From assembly GCF_001685395.1 (NCBI RefSeq), contig NZ_CP014167.1, positions 1,245,501-1,309,500 of the forward strand: 64,000 nucleotides of DNA, read 5' to 3'. Below are positions 45,815 to 55,460 of the stretch, one piece after another (positions within the stretch are counted from its first letter, which is position 1; every line of letters begins with the position of its first letter). Source of the stretch: Paenibacillus yonginensis (GTDB lineage: Bacteria > Bacillota > Bacilli > Paenibacillales > Paenibacillaceae). Below the pieces are notes generated by a model. It was given only the letters and a program-made list of their open reading frames with translations. It was not told the DNA's origin and made no database searches. Made by a program: the position numbers and the translations under genes.

Positions 45815-48048
45815 TTATCCATCCAGCAGACGCAGTTCCTGTGCAGCAATCAGGCCTGCGTGCGTGAGGAAACGTTCAGCTTGCCGTACACCCGCGAGAG
45901 ATAGACGCGAACAGTCCCTTCCGAAAGAGCCAGCGCTTTGGCGATTTGCTTATTGGTGGCTCCCTGGCGAAGCATGATCAGCAGATCCATTTCGCTGCGG
46001 TTCAGAGGTTCGAGCAAGCCAGGTTTCCTTGTCCTTGCTTCGTTCTCCGCCTCAGGAACCGGGAACAGGCCGAATGGTCTACCGCTCTATTGGCATATCC
46101 GCATTTAAATTCAAGCAAAGCCTGCAGCGCGGATATTTCCACAAGGCTTGCGAGCTGCTGCTCTCTCTCGGCCTGGGGCTTCAGCAGTTCAAGCAGTTGA
46201 AGCCCTTCCTTCTCCTTGCGCTGTTTGCCAAGCAGACGAACCAGCGTCAAATATTGAAATTCCAGGCTGTAGACAGGTTTGTCTTTGGCGGAAATCCCCA
46301 ATAGGCTGACTGCTTGCTTGGCTTCCGCCAGCTTGTTCTGCTGCAGATACAGCCTTGCCCGCTGCGCCTGCAGAAAGGGAAGCCAGGCCGTTCCAGACAA
46401 GTAGATTGATCAAGGAATCGTGCCAGCCGCGGGCTTCAAGCACTCCCGTAAAACGGGTGCCGACCGTTTCCGTCGTTTTGGAAAGCATGCCTTTCATCCC
46501 CATGGAGGTTTTTCTTACCAAGGGTTCCCGGCGGTTATAATCAAACCCGAAATACAGCGGATTTCGGGGCACAAGATGCTCTATAATACTTTCGCTGAAG
46601 GAAAGCCACTTCTGAAGGTCTCCGTCCATAAACATAAGATTGGAGCGCACGAATAACACCCCGCTCAGCAGTTCTTCCCGCCGTGATGGCTCCTCCAGTT
46701 TCCTGCATGTCCTTTCAAGCTGCTCCAACAGGTCTCCGGCCTGCCTGAGCCCCTCTGTCAGCACAAGCACAAAAGCGTGATACAAAGCCAGCTCCAAAGA
46801 GGTTTTGTGCTCTTCGGGAATTCTTTCCATACAGCCCAGCAAGGTGGAAAGCTCGCCCAGTTCTAGTGCGGCTGGAAAATGCTGCTCGAGATACTTCTCG
46901 GCCAGCACGTATGCTCTCCCGGCGAGGGCTTGGTCGATCGCTTCGTCCATCAATCCATGGTCTGCAAAAGCCCGGGCGGCTTTCAACCGCAGCTGGACAG
47001 CACCTTCCGGGTTCTCATGGACAAGCCGGTCCTGCAGAAACCGGGCGAACAGGTGGTGGTAACGAAACCAGCGGCCTTGTTCGTCAAGAGGAACGAGGAA
47101 CAGATTCATCTGCTGTACGGTTTCAAGCAACTGCCGGCTGCCGGGCTGCCCGGTGATTCGCATGCAAATGGCCGCGTCCATACGCGGCAGGATTGACGTG
47201 CTCAGCAGAAATGAACAAATCGAGTCCGGCAGCTTGGAGAAGACTTCATGAATAAATAATCGGATACCTGCCGATGGTTCTCCGGGAAATCATAATCAGG
47301 CCGCTGCAGTCTTGTTTCGTAGCGCAGCGCAAGCGAAGCCAGCTGCATGCCCGTAATCCATCCCTCTGTCTGCCCAGCCGCTCCAGCTACTGCTTGGCTT
47401 GAACGGTAAGCTCGCTGGGAAGCTTCATAACCTCCTGGTAATAAAGCGCAGCTTCCGCTTCGTTGAACTGCAGTTCGGTCATTGAAATTTCGGTCAGCTG
47501 TGCTTTGGCCGTCCATTTAATGGTCGGGAACGGCAGCTGGGTGCGTGTCGAAATGAGCATATGAATCTGTTCGGGCAAATATTGCAGAAAATAAGCTAAA
47601 CCTTACTGAACGGTCTTGTCCATAATCAAATGAAAGTCATCCATAACCAGCACAACGGGTTTATTTTGTTCCGTCAGCGCATTGATCAGCGCATCAAGGA
47701 ATACTTCCGGCGACAGATCTGGCACACTCCCTGCCAATTGCATCAGCTTCCGGTCAGGCGGATCGGAGTAGGCCACAGCCAGAGTATAAGCGACATAACG
47801 CCAAAAGCGGCGGGATCGTTGTCTCTTTCATCCAGCGAGATCCAGGCGCTGGCTTGTCCGCTGGAGCGAACCCACTCAGCCATCAGCGTCGTTTTTCCGT
47901 AACCTGCAGGGGCATGAATGAGTGTAAGCCGACCGTTTGTGTTTTCCTGGAGGACTTGCAGCAGCCGCTTGCGTTTGACCAGATTATTTTTTAGAACCGG
48001 TAAAGCGATTTTTGTTTTAAGAAAAAGAGAATCGGCAGAAAGCGACAT
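45815..48048 (-). pseudogene. MalT-like LuxR-family ATP-binding regulator, multiply broken
   Basis: Pieces of one large regulator lie in order on the minus strand. From ATG 48048 (site GAGGGGAAAA) come the P-loop His-Ala-Pro-Ala-Gly-Tyr-Gly-Lys-Thr-Thr, then Walker B Val-Leu-Val-Met-Asp-Asp, a winged-helix/TPR region, and a complete LuxR helix-turn-helix (Thr-Asn-Lys-Gln-Ile-Ala-Lys-Ala-Leu) near 45880-45980. The frame is lost at about 47804 (one base missing), stopped by an in-frame TAA at 47603-47605, and shifted near 47395, 47252, 46400, 46075 and 45854. About seven lesions mean the gene is dead. It diverges from the broken RCC1/SLH gene, so it may once have regulated it. Confidence 0.9.
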
Positions 48049-48221
48049 AATTTTTCCCCTCACTGTCCGTTTGCTTATTCATTTCTATCATAATATGAAA
48101 AATTGACGAAAAGTTAACGTTTGTCAATCGTTTGCTGCCTTTTCTTCTGTTAGCATGTGCGTTGTGCGCTTCATCGTAGGGGCAATTGCTAGAACAGGCA
48201 TTGAAAGGAGAAAACGGACAA

Positions 48222-50925
48222 ATGAGACGATGGATGCAAACAGCTGTATGCGCGGCATTGGTTATTATGCTGACTATTCAGGATGTGGGGGTGTTGACGC
48301 CTGGTCCTGTTTCTGCGGCTGCTGCCACGGAAGCTCCAACGGCTCCCCAGCTCAAGGCAGGCTACTATCATAGCGTATCGCTGGTCAGCGGAGGGACGGT
48401 TTATACCTGGGGACAAGACAGTTACGGCCAGCTGGGCAACAATTCTACGGTCTCGGGAATAGCTTCGCCAGTGGGGGTTAAAAAGTTGACAGGAATCGTC
48501 GATGTGGACTCCGGTGTGCGCAGCTCCATAGCATTAAAGCAGGACGGGACCGTTTGGATGTGGGGAGGCAACATGAACGGCCAACTTGGAATCGGTTCGA
48601 CGGCAATTTCATCCGTGCCTGTTCAGGTACCTGGTTTGCGTTCTATTTCCGCCATTTCTGGAGGCATCGGGTACCACAGTATGGCGCTGGCCAGCGACGG
48701 CACTGTGTGGACCTGGGGCGAAAATAAATATGCCCAGCTTGGCGATGGCACAAGAACGAACTGGACAACTCCCGTACAAGCGTCCAATCTTGAGCATATA
48801 ACGGCTATAGCTGGTGGGGGTTACCACAGCTTGGCTTTGGACGACAACGGAAATGTCTGGGGCTGGGGAGACAACAGTCAGGGACAGCTTGGCCAAGGCA
48901 ACAAAACGTTGACTACCCGCCCTTTGCAGGTGGCCGGCATCACCGGTGTTAAGCTGATAGCCGCCGGCGGCTTTCATAGTTTGGCGATGCGCAAGGACGG
49001 TGTAGTCTGGGGCTGGGGCCTGGTTTATTACATTGAAATTGATCCCGGCGCATTTACGGCTGAAGAAGGCAAGGATTATGACGGCATGCAAGGTGTGGAC
49101 GGCTGGTCCTTTACGACAGCCTCCGATGAAACGGACCCCGGCAGTCCGGGGACAGGCCCTTTTGATACGGCGTTAAGCTCGCTTCGCTTGACATCGGTTT
49201 CGGATTCTGTAAGGCTTGATCCGGCATTTGAACGGAACCGTTATCAGTATTCGGCCGATGTAGCGTATTCTGCCGCTGCTGTAACGATAGCCGGAGAGGT
49301 TTAGGATAACCGGGTTTCCGTGACGGTCAGCGTGTACAGCGGCAGCGGGAGTGTGGAGCCGACAGCCGGACCGGTCGGAATGGTTCCTGGCGTGCCAAGC
49401 CCGGCTTTCCCGATTGCGGTGGGCGCTAACCGGATCGAGCTGACCGTTGCCGCGCCTGACACATCAGTATCGAAATATACCATTTTCCTTACCCGGGCCG
49501 CGGAGGCAACACCGGATCAGCCGCCGGTTGTCCTACCTCCGTCCGGAGGCGATCCGGTTCCTGAAAGAAGTGCTCCGCAGCCGCCACCGATCGCAGAACC
49601 GCAAGACGTTCAGATTTTGCTAGACGGAAGTCAAACGCCTGAGCTCGGCGGGTTAGCCTCTGGCAGCATTGCGGAAGTGGACGGGCGAACGGTTGCAACC
49701 GTTAAGCTGGATGCCGTCAAGCTGCAAGGGGTATTGAACCAGCTGGGGACGGCGGAGAATCCGGAGGTGGCCGTTGCCTCTGTGCAAGCTGCGGATCAAT
49801 TCCGGTTCGAGCTTCCCAAAGCTTTGCTGGCGACTTTGCGGAGCTGGCACGGAGGAACGATGGAGCAGGAGACGCCGCTTGGCGGCTTGCGACTTCCATT
49901 CTCGGAGCTCGGCACGTTTGGCCGGGACAACCTGCAAGAAGGAGCGGAAGTCTCATCGGGAGGCGGAGTCACGGTGCTTCTATCCCGGAGCGCTCAAGAT
50001 ACGCTGGAACGTATGCAGAGGGCAGCCGGGCCTTGCGCATATACGTCAGCCCTTGGATGTTGCCGTGCAGTTCTCAAGCGGGAGCGGGACGGCCTCGCTT
50101 TCCGGCTTTGGCGCTTATGCTGCGCTGGAAATTCCGCTTTTGGACGGAGATGTCGTAGGTGGAATAAGCGGCCGGAACGAAACGGATGGCCCCGCCGCTC
50201 CTACAGCTGCCGTAAAATTGCAGCCGGATGGCTCTTTATTACCGGTGCCTCTGTTCATCAGCGGGGATGCGGCCAACATCAGCAGCTTGAGTACGGGAAG
50301 CTTCATGCTGGTGCAAAAACGAGTGGAGTTCTCCGATGTCCCGGCCGGCCATTTTGCGGAAAAAGCTGTTTATGACTTAGCGTCGCGCCTAATCCTGCAA
50401 GGCTATCAAGTGAATGAACCGATTGCCGGATTGTCGGAGGGGGCTGATCGGTTTGAGCCGGGCCAACCCGTCACAAGAGCCGAATTTGCGCAAGTTATGG
50501 TTCGTGCGCTCGGTCTTGCAGGGGAAGCCCCGCAGAGTTCGTCCTTTGCGGATGTGGAACCCGGAGCCTGGTATGCTGCAGCGACCGACCTGGCTCAGCA
50601 ATACGGGATTTTGCAGGGGTACGCGGATGGAACTTATCATCCCGGAAATGTTCTTACACGCCAGGAAGCGATGGCGATCATCGCGCGCTCCATGAAATTG
50701 GCCGGGGTGGAGATTAAGGCTGAGGCGCAGGAGTTGGACGGTTTTGCGGATGGCAAGCTGGTTTCGGCGTGGGCGCAGCCTGCAGCAGCAGCATTGGTGA
50801 AGGCAGGAATTATAGCGGGGAACGGCTCCGAGCTCCAGCCCTTTGATCCGATAACAAGGGGAGAACTGGCGGTTATGATCCGGCGGCGGCTGATTCAAAC
50901 CTCGCTTATCAATGGGGATGACTGA
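48222..50925 (+). pseudogene. RCC1-repeat / cadherin-like / SLH surface protein, broken
   Basis: A secreted S-layer-type protein. A signal peptide comes first (about 1-35, ending Val-Ser-Ala-Ala). Then come about five RCC1 repeats (recurring Trp-Gly-x-Asn/Asp...Gly-Gln-Leu-Gly), the tail of an SbsA-type Ig-like domain, a cadherin-like beta-sandwich domain, a Pro-rich linker, and three C-terminal SLH modules (about 50330-50900) for cell-wall binding. Lesions are an in-frame TAG at 49302-49304 inside the cadherin-like domain and a one-base insertion near 50030. The RCC1 repeats also join the Ig-like tail abruptly near 49020, as if a segment was deleted in frame. GAAAGGAG precedes the ATG at 48222. 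Confidence 0.88.
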
Positions 50926-51003
50926 ATTTTTTTTGTCCCCCAGCGTCCCCCTTTTCTGTTTTGCGATAGCAGCAGTGGGAGCGCAGGTCCGGATTTAAAG
51001 CGG

Positions 51004-51049
51004 AAAAGCCTTCAAAGCCACGTTCTAGTGGGGTTGAAGGCTTTTTTGT
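51004..51049 (+). terminator. Intrinsic terminator after the SLH gene
   Basis: AAAAGCCTTCAA pairs with TTGAAGGCTTTT, with inner CC/GG pairs, and is followed by six T. The site is about 80 bp after the SLH stop. Confidence 0.85.
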
Positions 51050-51154
51050 CAGGATTATAATTTGCAATTTGGTTCAATTGGTTCAAATGGAAAAAATTTT
51101 TTTCGACCAAGCTGTCGGCGCCTTGATGTCAGGCTTCAGCGTAGCACCGTCCTT

Positions 51155-52441
51155 CTAAGTTTCATCGTTAGAACGGTCCCGGCCTGCAAGGTTTTGGTCT
51201 GAAGGTTTCGAATTGGAGGAGGACGAGTCTGAGCGTTTTGATTTTGAACGTCTGAGACGAAATCTCTCGGACAGGGTCCCTTTAACCTGCAGGGTGTTCT
51301 CATTTGCAGCTCGCTGCTTCTCCTGTTCGAAGCTTCCCGGATTAAACGGCGGCACTACAAATTCTTCCTGCGGCAATGTAATCCATTTCTGCAAATAGCC
51401 CTGCTGAATCAGCTCTTTAATTAAGATCAGCAGGATGGGCGAAAGAATAAGTCCTGCTACCCCAAACAAAGACATAGAAACAATGGCAAAGGACAACATC
51501 AGATAAGCGGATGAAACTCCGATCGAATTGCCGGTGACCTTGGGTTCAAGCAGTTGTCGGACAACCAGCACGATCGCAAGCAAAACAATCAGGCCGATGG
51601 CCAGCGGGGTATTTCCGATAATAAACAGATAAATGATCCAGGGCACAAGTATGGTGGAAACGCCCAGCAGCGGGAGAATGTCAAATACAGCGCAGATAAG
51701 CGCCATAGTTAACGCATTGCCGGAGCCTAAAATAAACAATCCGATCAACACGAGCACAAAAGTAATGGACATCAGAATGAATTGAGCTTTCAAATAAGAT
51801 CCAATCGCCCGGAAGACATGTGCGCGCAGAAAATCAAAGGCGATTTTGATGGTTTTAGGTGTCTTCTCATAGGCGATACGACGCCAGTCTTTAATCTCCA
51901 TGCTTAGGAAAAAAGCCAAAATGATGGCGATGCCAAAGTTGGCCATAAACGAAGAGAAGGATCCCAGCGTATTAAAGAGATAGGACAACATCACCTTCAA
52001 CCATTTGGTCAAAAGGTTGGTGGCGTCTGCAAAATAGCCGTTCAGCTTGTCCGTTACGCCTGGTGGGAGCCCGTTCAGCCTGTCCTGCAAATAGGCGGTT
52101 GTGCTCTGGAAGTGATCCTGAAGCATGGCTGCATAGCTTGGAAGATTGTCGTACAAATGGTTGATTTGAATGGCGATCAGAAAGCCGGCTCCAAACAGGA
52201 GGCCCAGCAGCACGACGAGGAACAGAATAACGGAAATCGCTGAAGCAAAAGGTTTCTTCATCCCTTTCCGGTTCAGAAACCTAGCCAAGGGTTCGATCAG
52301 CATAAAGACAAAGAAAGACAGGAATACCGGTGCCGCCAGCTGGTACAGTTTGCTGAATAGAAACATGACCAGATATACAGTAAGCACAATTAAAGCAATG
52401 TCAAAGATGGTACGCCAATATTTTTTATATAAGGGCAGCAT
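51155..52441 (-). CDS. AI-2E family transporter
   Basis: A 428-residue membrane protein with about eight predicted segments in the AI-2E/UPF0118 pattern (two N-terminal helices, a long extracytoplasmic loop at about 75-150, then a bundle) and a hydrophilic C-terminal tail of about 70 residues rich in Ser, Lys and Arg. Members export autoinducer-2, act as Na+/H+ antiporters, or have unknown roles; the sequence does not decide. The ATG at 52441 is chosen; an in-frame TTG at 52456 abuts the AAGGAG site. The gene stands alone. Confidence 0.88.
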   Translation of the reverse strand: MLPLYKKYWRTIFDIALIVLTVYLVMFLFSKLYQLAAPVFLSFFVFMLIEPLARFLNRKGMKKPFASAISVILFLVVLLGLLFGAGFLIAIQINHLYDNLPSYAAMLQDHFQSTTAYLQDRLNGLPPGVTDKLNGYFADATNLLTKWLKVMLSYLFNTLGSFSSFMANFGIAIILAFFLSMEIKDWRRIAYEKTPKTIKIAFDFLRAHVFRAIGSYLKAQFILMSITFVLVLIGLFILGSGNALTMALICAVFDILPLLGVSTILVPWIIYLFIIGNTPLAIGLIVLLAIVLVVRQLLEPKVTGNSIGVSSAYLMLSFAIVSMSLFGVAGLILSPILLILIKELIQQGYLQKWITLPQEEFVVPPFNPGSFEQEKQRAANENTLQVKGTLSERFRLRRSKSKRSDSSSSNSKPSDQNLAGRDRSNDET

Positions 52442-52618
52442 ATTCCTAATTTCCAACTCCTTAGGCGGTATTGTTCTTTATTGTACACGATCTAAATTGG
52501 AAAAGCATTCCCAAAGGGAAAAACTTGGCGGCAGTGTGATGTAACGCATGGATAGACGCAATTTTAAACATTTATATTTAAAAGGAAGAAGAACTTCAGA
52601 ATCAAAGGGGCGGACATC

Positions 52619-53044
52619 ATGCTGAAGATTAAAAAGGCGGATTGGTTATTGATCGCGATTGTCCTGCTGGCAGTGGCCGGTTATTTTGGCGGGAAAGCGC
52701 TGTTTGAAAGGGCCGATGCTTACGCCGGAGGGAAGCTGGAGGCCCGGATTACGGTGAACGGAGAACTGTACAAGCAGGTTCCCTTGACGCAGGAAGAACA
52801 AATTATTGATATGCAGACCAAATACGGACATAACGTTCTAAAGGTCTATGATAACGGAATTCGCATGACGGTATCGGACGCTCCGCTTCCCATTGCTTTG
52901 AAAATGGGCTTTATCTCCAAGCCGGGCGAACGGATCATTTGCGTGCCCAACCGGGTGCTGGTTGAAATCGTTGCCGCAGGTGCAGATCCAAGCAGCGGAG
53001 GAACGGATGAGCCGGGGAACGGACTGGATGCTGTCGTGAATTAA
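52619..53044 (+). CDS. NusG domain II-containing membrane-anchored protein
   Basis: A 141-residue protein. An N-terminal membrane anchor (about 8-28, Leu/Ile/Val-rich) is followed by a small beta-rich NusG_II domain (about 40-120) with the characteristic Gly-Phe-Ile-Ser-Lys-Pro-Gly-Glu and Ile-Ile-Cys-Val-Pro-Asn segments. The C-terminal tail is Gly/Ser/Asp-rich. In Firmicutes this family often sits with genes for polyprenyl or redox proteins, but here it is alone. Despite the name it is not the transcription factor NusG. Function unknown. Confidence 0.85.
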   Translation: MLKIKKADWLLIAIVLLAVAGYFGGKALFERADAYAGGKLEARITVNGELYKQVPLTQEEQIIDMQTKYGHNVLKVYDNGIRMTVSDAPLPIALKMGFISKPGERIICVPNRVLVEIVAAGADPSSGGTDEPGNGLDAVVN

Positions 53045-53065
53045 CCGGAGACTTTGAAAAAAGAG

Positions 53066-53097
53066 CAGGCCGCATCGTGAGGATGCGGCCTGTTTGT
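53066..53097 (+). terminator. Intrinsic terminator after the NusG-II gene
   Basis: CAGGCCGCATC pairs perfectly with GATGCGGCCTG around a 5-nt loop and is followed by TTTGT. Confidence 0.85.
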
Positions 53098-53104
53098 CGT
53101 CCGG

Positions 53105-53161
53105 TTGACAAAAACAACCGGAGTGACGTATATTTCTATTTAATCGTAATAATTACGATTA
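53105..53161 (+). promoter_or_regulatory. Promoter and Zur box of the first COG0523 gene
   Basis: TTGACA (53105-53110) and TATATT (53129-53134) are 18 bp apart. Just downstream, 53141-53161 is a near-perfect 21-bp palindrome with TCGTAAT and ATTACGA half sites, matching the Bacillus Zur operator. It covers the expected transcription start, so zinc-loaded Zur should repress the gene. Confidence 0.93.
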
Positions 53162-53254
53162 AGACTTAGAAGTCTCAGCCCGGTTTTGCCGGGATGGGAA
53201 CTATCCGTTTTTTTAGCTAATCAAGCAAGAGAAGAAAGGAGCTTCCTAACAAAC

Positions 53255-54469
53255 ATGAGTGTATTATTAGAAACGCAGGCCAAGAGGGGGACCCGGGTAC
53301 CGGTCACTGTGTTAAGCGGCTATTTAGGTTCAGGCAAAACAACGGTGCTGAATCATGTTCTGCAAAATCGTAAGGGTCTGAAGGTTGCCGTGATCGTCAA
53401 CGATATGAGCGAGGTCAACGTGGATGCGGCGCTCGTGCGCGGCGAAGGCCATTTATCGAGAACCCATGAGAAGCTGGTCGAGCTTTCTAATGGCTGCATT
53501 TGCTGCACCCTTCGGGAAGACTTGCTCCGAGAGGTCAAAGAACTGGCCGAATCCGGTCGGTTTGATTATATTCTGATCGAATCGACCGGCATCGGCGAAC
53601 CTGTGCCGGTGGCTCAGACTTTCACGTACGCGGACGAGGAGCTGGGCATCGACCTGACTTCGCTGGCGAAGCTCGATTGCTTGGTTACCGTTGTGGATGC
53701 TGCGCGGTTCTGGCATGACTTCGGCTCGGGTGAAAGCCTACTGGATCGGGGGGAAGCGGCAGGGGAAGAAGATACCAGGGATGTGGCGGATCTGCTGATT
53801 GACCAGATTGAAACCTGTGATGTGCTGCTGCTGAACAAATGCGACCTGGTGGCAGAAGAGGACCTTGTCAAACTTGAGCGGGTGATTCGGAACCTTCAGC
53901 CGAACGCCAAGCTGATTCGTATTGTGCGCGGGGAGGTGGACCCGGGGGAAATTCTGAACACGGGTCTGTTTGACTGGGAAACCGCAAGCCAAAGTGAAGC
54001 CTGGCAGGAAGAGCTTGTTAAAGAAAACCATGTGCCGGAAACGGATGAATACGGGATCGGTTCGTTTGTGTACCGGCGCAGAAGGCCGTTTCACCCTGAG
54101 CGGCTCGCGGCTTTTATGAGCGAATGGCCTCAGGAAATCGTAAGGGCGAAAGGGACGGTATGGCTTGGAGCTAAGGAGGATATGGCCGCGATGTTAAGTC
54201 AGGCGGGGCCTTCAATCCAGTTTGGACCTGGCGGTTATTGGGTTGCCGGATTACCGGAAGGAGAACGGAGGGAGATGCTGGAGACCGAACCGGAGATTTT
54301 GCAGCACTGGGATGAGGTCTGGGGAGACCGATTGACCGAGTTGGTGCTGATCGGGATTGGATATGACCGCTCGGAAGTCGAAGCCCGATTGGATCAATGC
54401 TTGCTGACAGAGCTGGAAATGGGACAGGACTGGTCCACTTTCATTAATCCTCTTCCATGGAGCAGTTGA
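53255..54469 (+). CDS. zagA: COG0523 (CobW/ZagA-like) GTPase metallochaperone
   Basis: A 404-residue G3E-family GTPase. Walker A is Gly-Tyr-Leu-Gly-Ser-Gly-Lys-Thr (about 22-29). The metal-binding Cys-Ile-Cys-Cys is at residues 81-84. The Walker B/Glu-Ser-Thr-Gly switch and Asn-Lys-Cys-Asp nucleotide motif are visible, and a CobW C-terminal domain ends with Trp-Ser-Thr-Phe-Ile-Asn-Pro. B. subtilis ZagA (YciC) is a Zur-controlled protein of this type that delivers Zn to the folate enzyme FolE under zinc limitation. The strong Zur box upstream supports the same role here. The ATG at 53255 is chosen; in-frame codons upstream overlap the Zur promoter leader. Confidence 0.92.
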   Translation: MSVLLETQAKRGTRVPVTVLSGYLGSGKTTVLNHVLQNRKGLKVAVIVNDMSEVNVDAALVRGEGHLSRTHEKLVELSNGCICCTLREDLLREVKELAESGRFDYILIESTGIGEPVPVAQTFTYADEELGIDLTSLAKLDCLVTVVDAARFWHDFGSGESLLDRGEAAGEEDTRDVADLLIDQIETCDVLLLNKCDLVAEEDLVKLERVIRNLQPNAKLIRIVRGEVDPGEILNTGLFDWETASQSEAWQEELVKENHVPETDEYGIGSFVYRRRRPFHPERLAAFMSEWPQEIVRAKGTVWLGAKEDMAAMLSQAGPSIQFGPGGYWVAGLPEGERREMLETEPEILQHWDEVWGDRLTELVLIGIGYDRSEVEARLDQCLLTELEMGQDWSTFINPLPWSS

Positions 54470-54501
54470 CATCGAATGAGGGTTCGGCTAATATAAGTAA
54501 G

Positions 54502-54530
54502 TTGAATTCGTAATTATTACGATTATTATA
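54502..54530 (+). promoter_or_regulatory. Promoter and Zur box of the rpmG-znuCB operon
   Basis: A TTGAAT (54502-54507) and an ATTATA/TTATAT hexamer about 17-18 bp later flank a Zur operator at 54505-54525, with TCGTAAT and ATTACGA half sites spaced by one base. Zur bound here would sit between the -35 and -10. Confidence 0.88.
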
Positions 54531-54572
54531 TGAAGATATGCGGAAGTTTAAAATTGTGAGGAGGCGACCATA

Positions 54573-54722
54573 ATGCGAGTGACTGTTACTCTTGCTTGCA
54601 CCGAATGTGGGGATCGTAACTATACGACCACTAAAAATAAAAGAAATCATCCTGAGCGCATGGAGCTGCGCAAATATTGCCCGCGTCTCAAGAAATACAC
54701 GATTCACCGGGAAACCCGCTAA
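54573..54722 (+). CDS. rpmG: Alternative 50S ribosomal protein L33
   Basis: A 49-residue L33 with the family sequence around Arg-Val-Thr-Val-Thr-Leu-Ala-Cys and the C-terminal Lys-Tyr-Thr-Ile-His-Arg-Glu-Thr. The usual zinc-binding L33 has two CxxC pairs. Here the first pair (Cys-Thr-Glu-Cys) is present but the second is reduced to a single Cys (Tyr-Cys-Pro-Arg-Leu), so zinc binding is doubtful. Zinc-free L33 paralogues are Zur-controlled in Bacillus and replace the zinc-binding form to save zinc. GTGAGGAGG precedes the ATG. It lies between the Zur box and znuC and is probably the first gene of that operon. Confidence 0.93.
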   Translation: MRVTVTLACTECGDRNYTTTKNKRNHPERMELRKYCPRLKKYTIHRETR

Positions 54723-54749
54723 ATCAATTCAGAAAAGAGTTGAACCGTT

Positions 54750-55460
54750 TTGATCCTGTCATCTATGCGCAATGTGGTTTTTGGTTACGGAAATGAACCT
54801 GTCGTTGAAAATATATCGCTGGACATCATGGCCGGGGAGTTCCTCGGCATTACCGGTCCAAACGGCGCGGCCAAGTCAACTATTCTCAAGCTCCTGCTTG
54901 GCTTGCTCAAGCCGTGGAGCGGGACCGTTCAACTCCACCCCGAGGTTCTGGAGGAAGGCAAGCTGGTCATCGGCTACGTGCCTCAGCAGGTAGCCTCCTT
55001 TAACAGCGGGTTCCCCAGCAAGGTGATCGAGCTCGTTCGCTCCGGCTGTTACTCCCGGCTGGGGCTGTTTCGCAGATTCAGCAGCGAACAGGAAGCTATC
55101 GTTGAGAAAAGTTTGAAGCAGGTCGGCATGTGGGAGCACCGCGACGCCCGCATCGGCGAGTTGTCCGGCGGGCAGAAGCAGCGGATCTGTATTGCAAGAG
55201 CACTGGCGCAGCAGCCGAACGTGCTTATTTTGGATGAGCCCACTACGGGGATGGACCTTCAAAGCCGGATCGGGTTCTACGAATTAATGAAGCATTATGT
55301 GAAGGTCCACCGTCTTACGGTCATCATGGTTACTCATGGCCTGGACGAGATGAGCGCCTATCTGGACCGGGTAATCTCGCTGGAGCGAAAGGAAAGTGAA
55401 GAGTGGAAATGTTTGACTACGAGTTCATGCAGCGTGCGTTTTGGGCCGGAGGTTTCATAG
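54750..55460 (+). CDS. znuC: Zinc ABC transporter ATP-binding protein
   Basis: A 236-residue ABC ATPase. Walker A reads Gly-Pro-Asn-Gly-Ala-Ala-Lys-Ser-Thr (36-44), with Ala in place of the usual Gly before Lys, a variant that I recall from AdcC/ZnuC proteins of Firmicutes. The Q-loop region Val-Pro-Gln-Gln-Val-Ala-Ser-Phe-Asn, the signature Leu-Ser-Gly-Gly-Gln and Walker B Leu-Ile-Leu-Asp-Glu-Pro are intact. The TTG at 54750 is the probable start (AGAAAAGAG upstream), with ATG 54765 as an alternative. It overlaps znuB by 58 bp and follows rpmG by 27 bp under Zur control. It powers Zn2+ import. Confidence 0.92.
   Translation: MILSSMRNVVFGYGNEPVVENISLDIMAGEFLGITGPNGAAKSTILKLLLGLLKPWSGTVQLHPEVLEEGKLVIGYVPQQVASFNSGFPSKVIELVRSGCYSRLGLFRRFSSEQEAIVEKSLKQVGMWEHRDARIGELSGGQKQRICIARALAQQPNVLILDEPTTGMDLQSRIGFYELMKHYVKVHRLTVIMVTHGLDEMSAYLDRVISLERKESEEWKCLTTSSCSVRFGPEVS

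Noticed and set aside
53186-53254. N-terminal extension of the COG0523 GTPase
   Set aside because: The extension lies in the leader just after the Zur box and does not resemble family N-termini; the ATG at 53255 fits better.
54855-54890. Walker A of ZnuC with Ala instead of Gly before Lys, as a loss-of-function sign
   Set aside because: The same Gly-Ala-Ala-Lys form is, as I recall, common in AdcC/ZnuC of Firmicutes, and the rest of the ATPase is intact.
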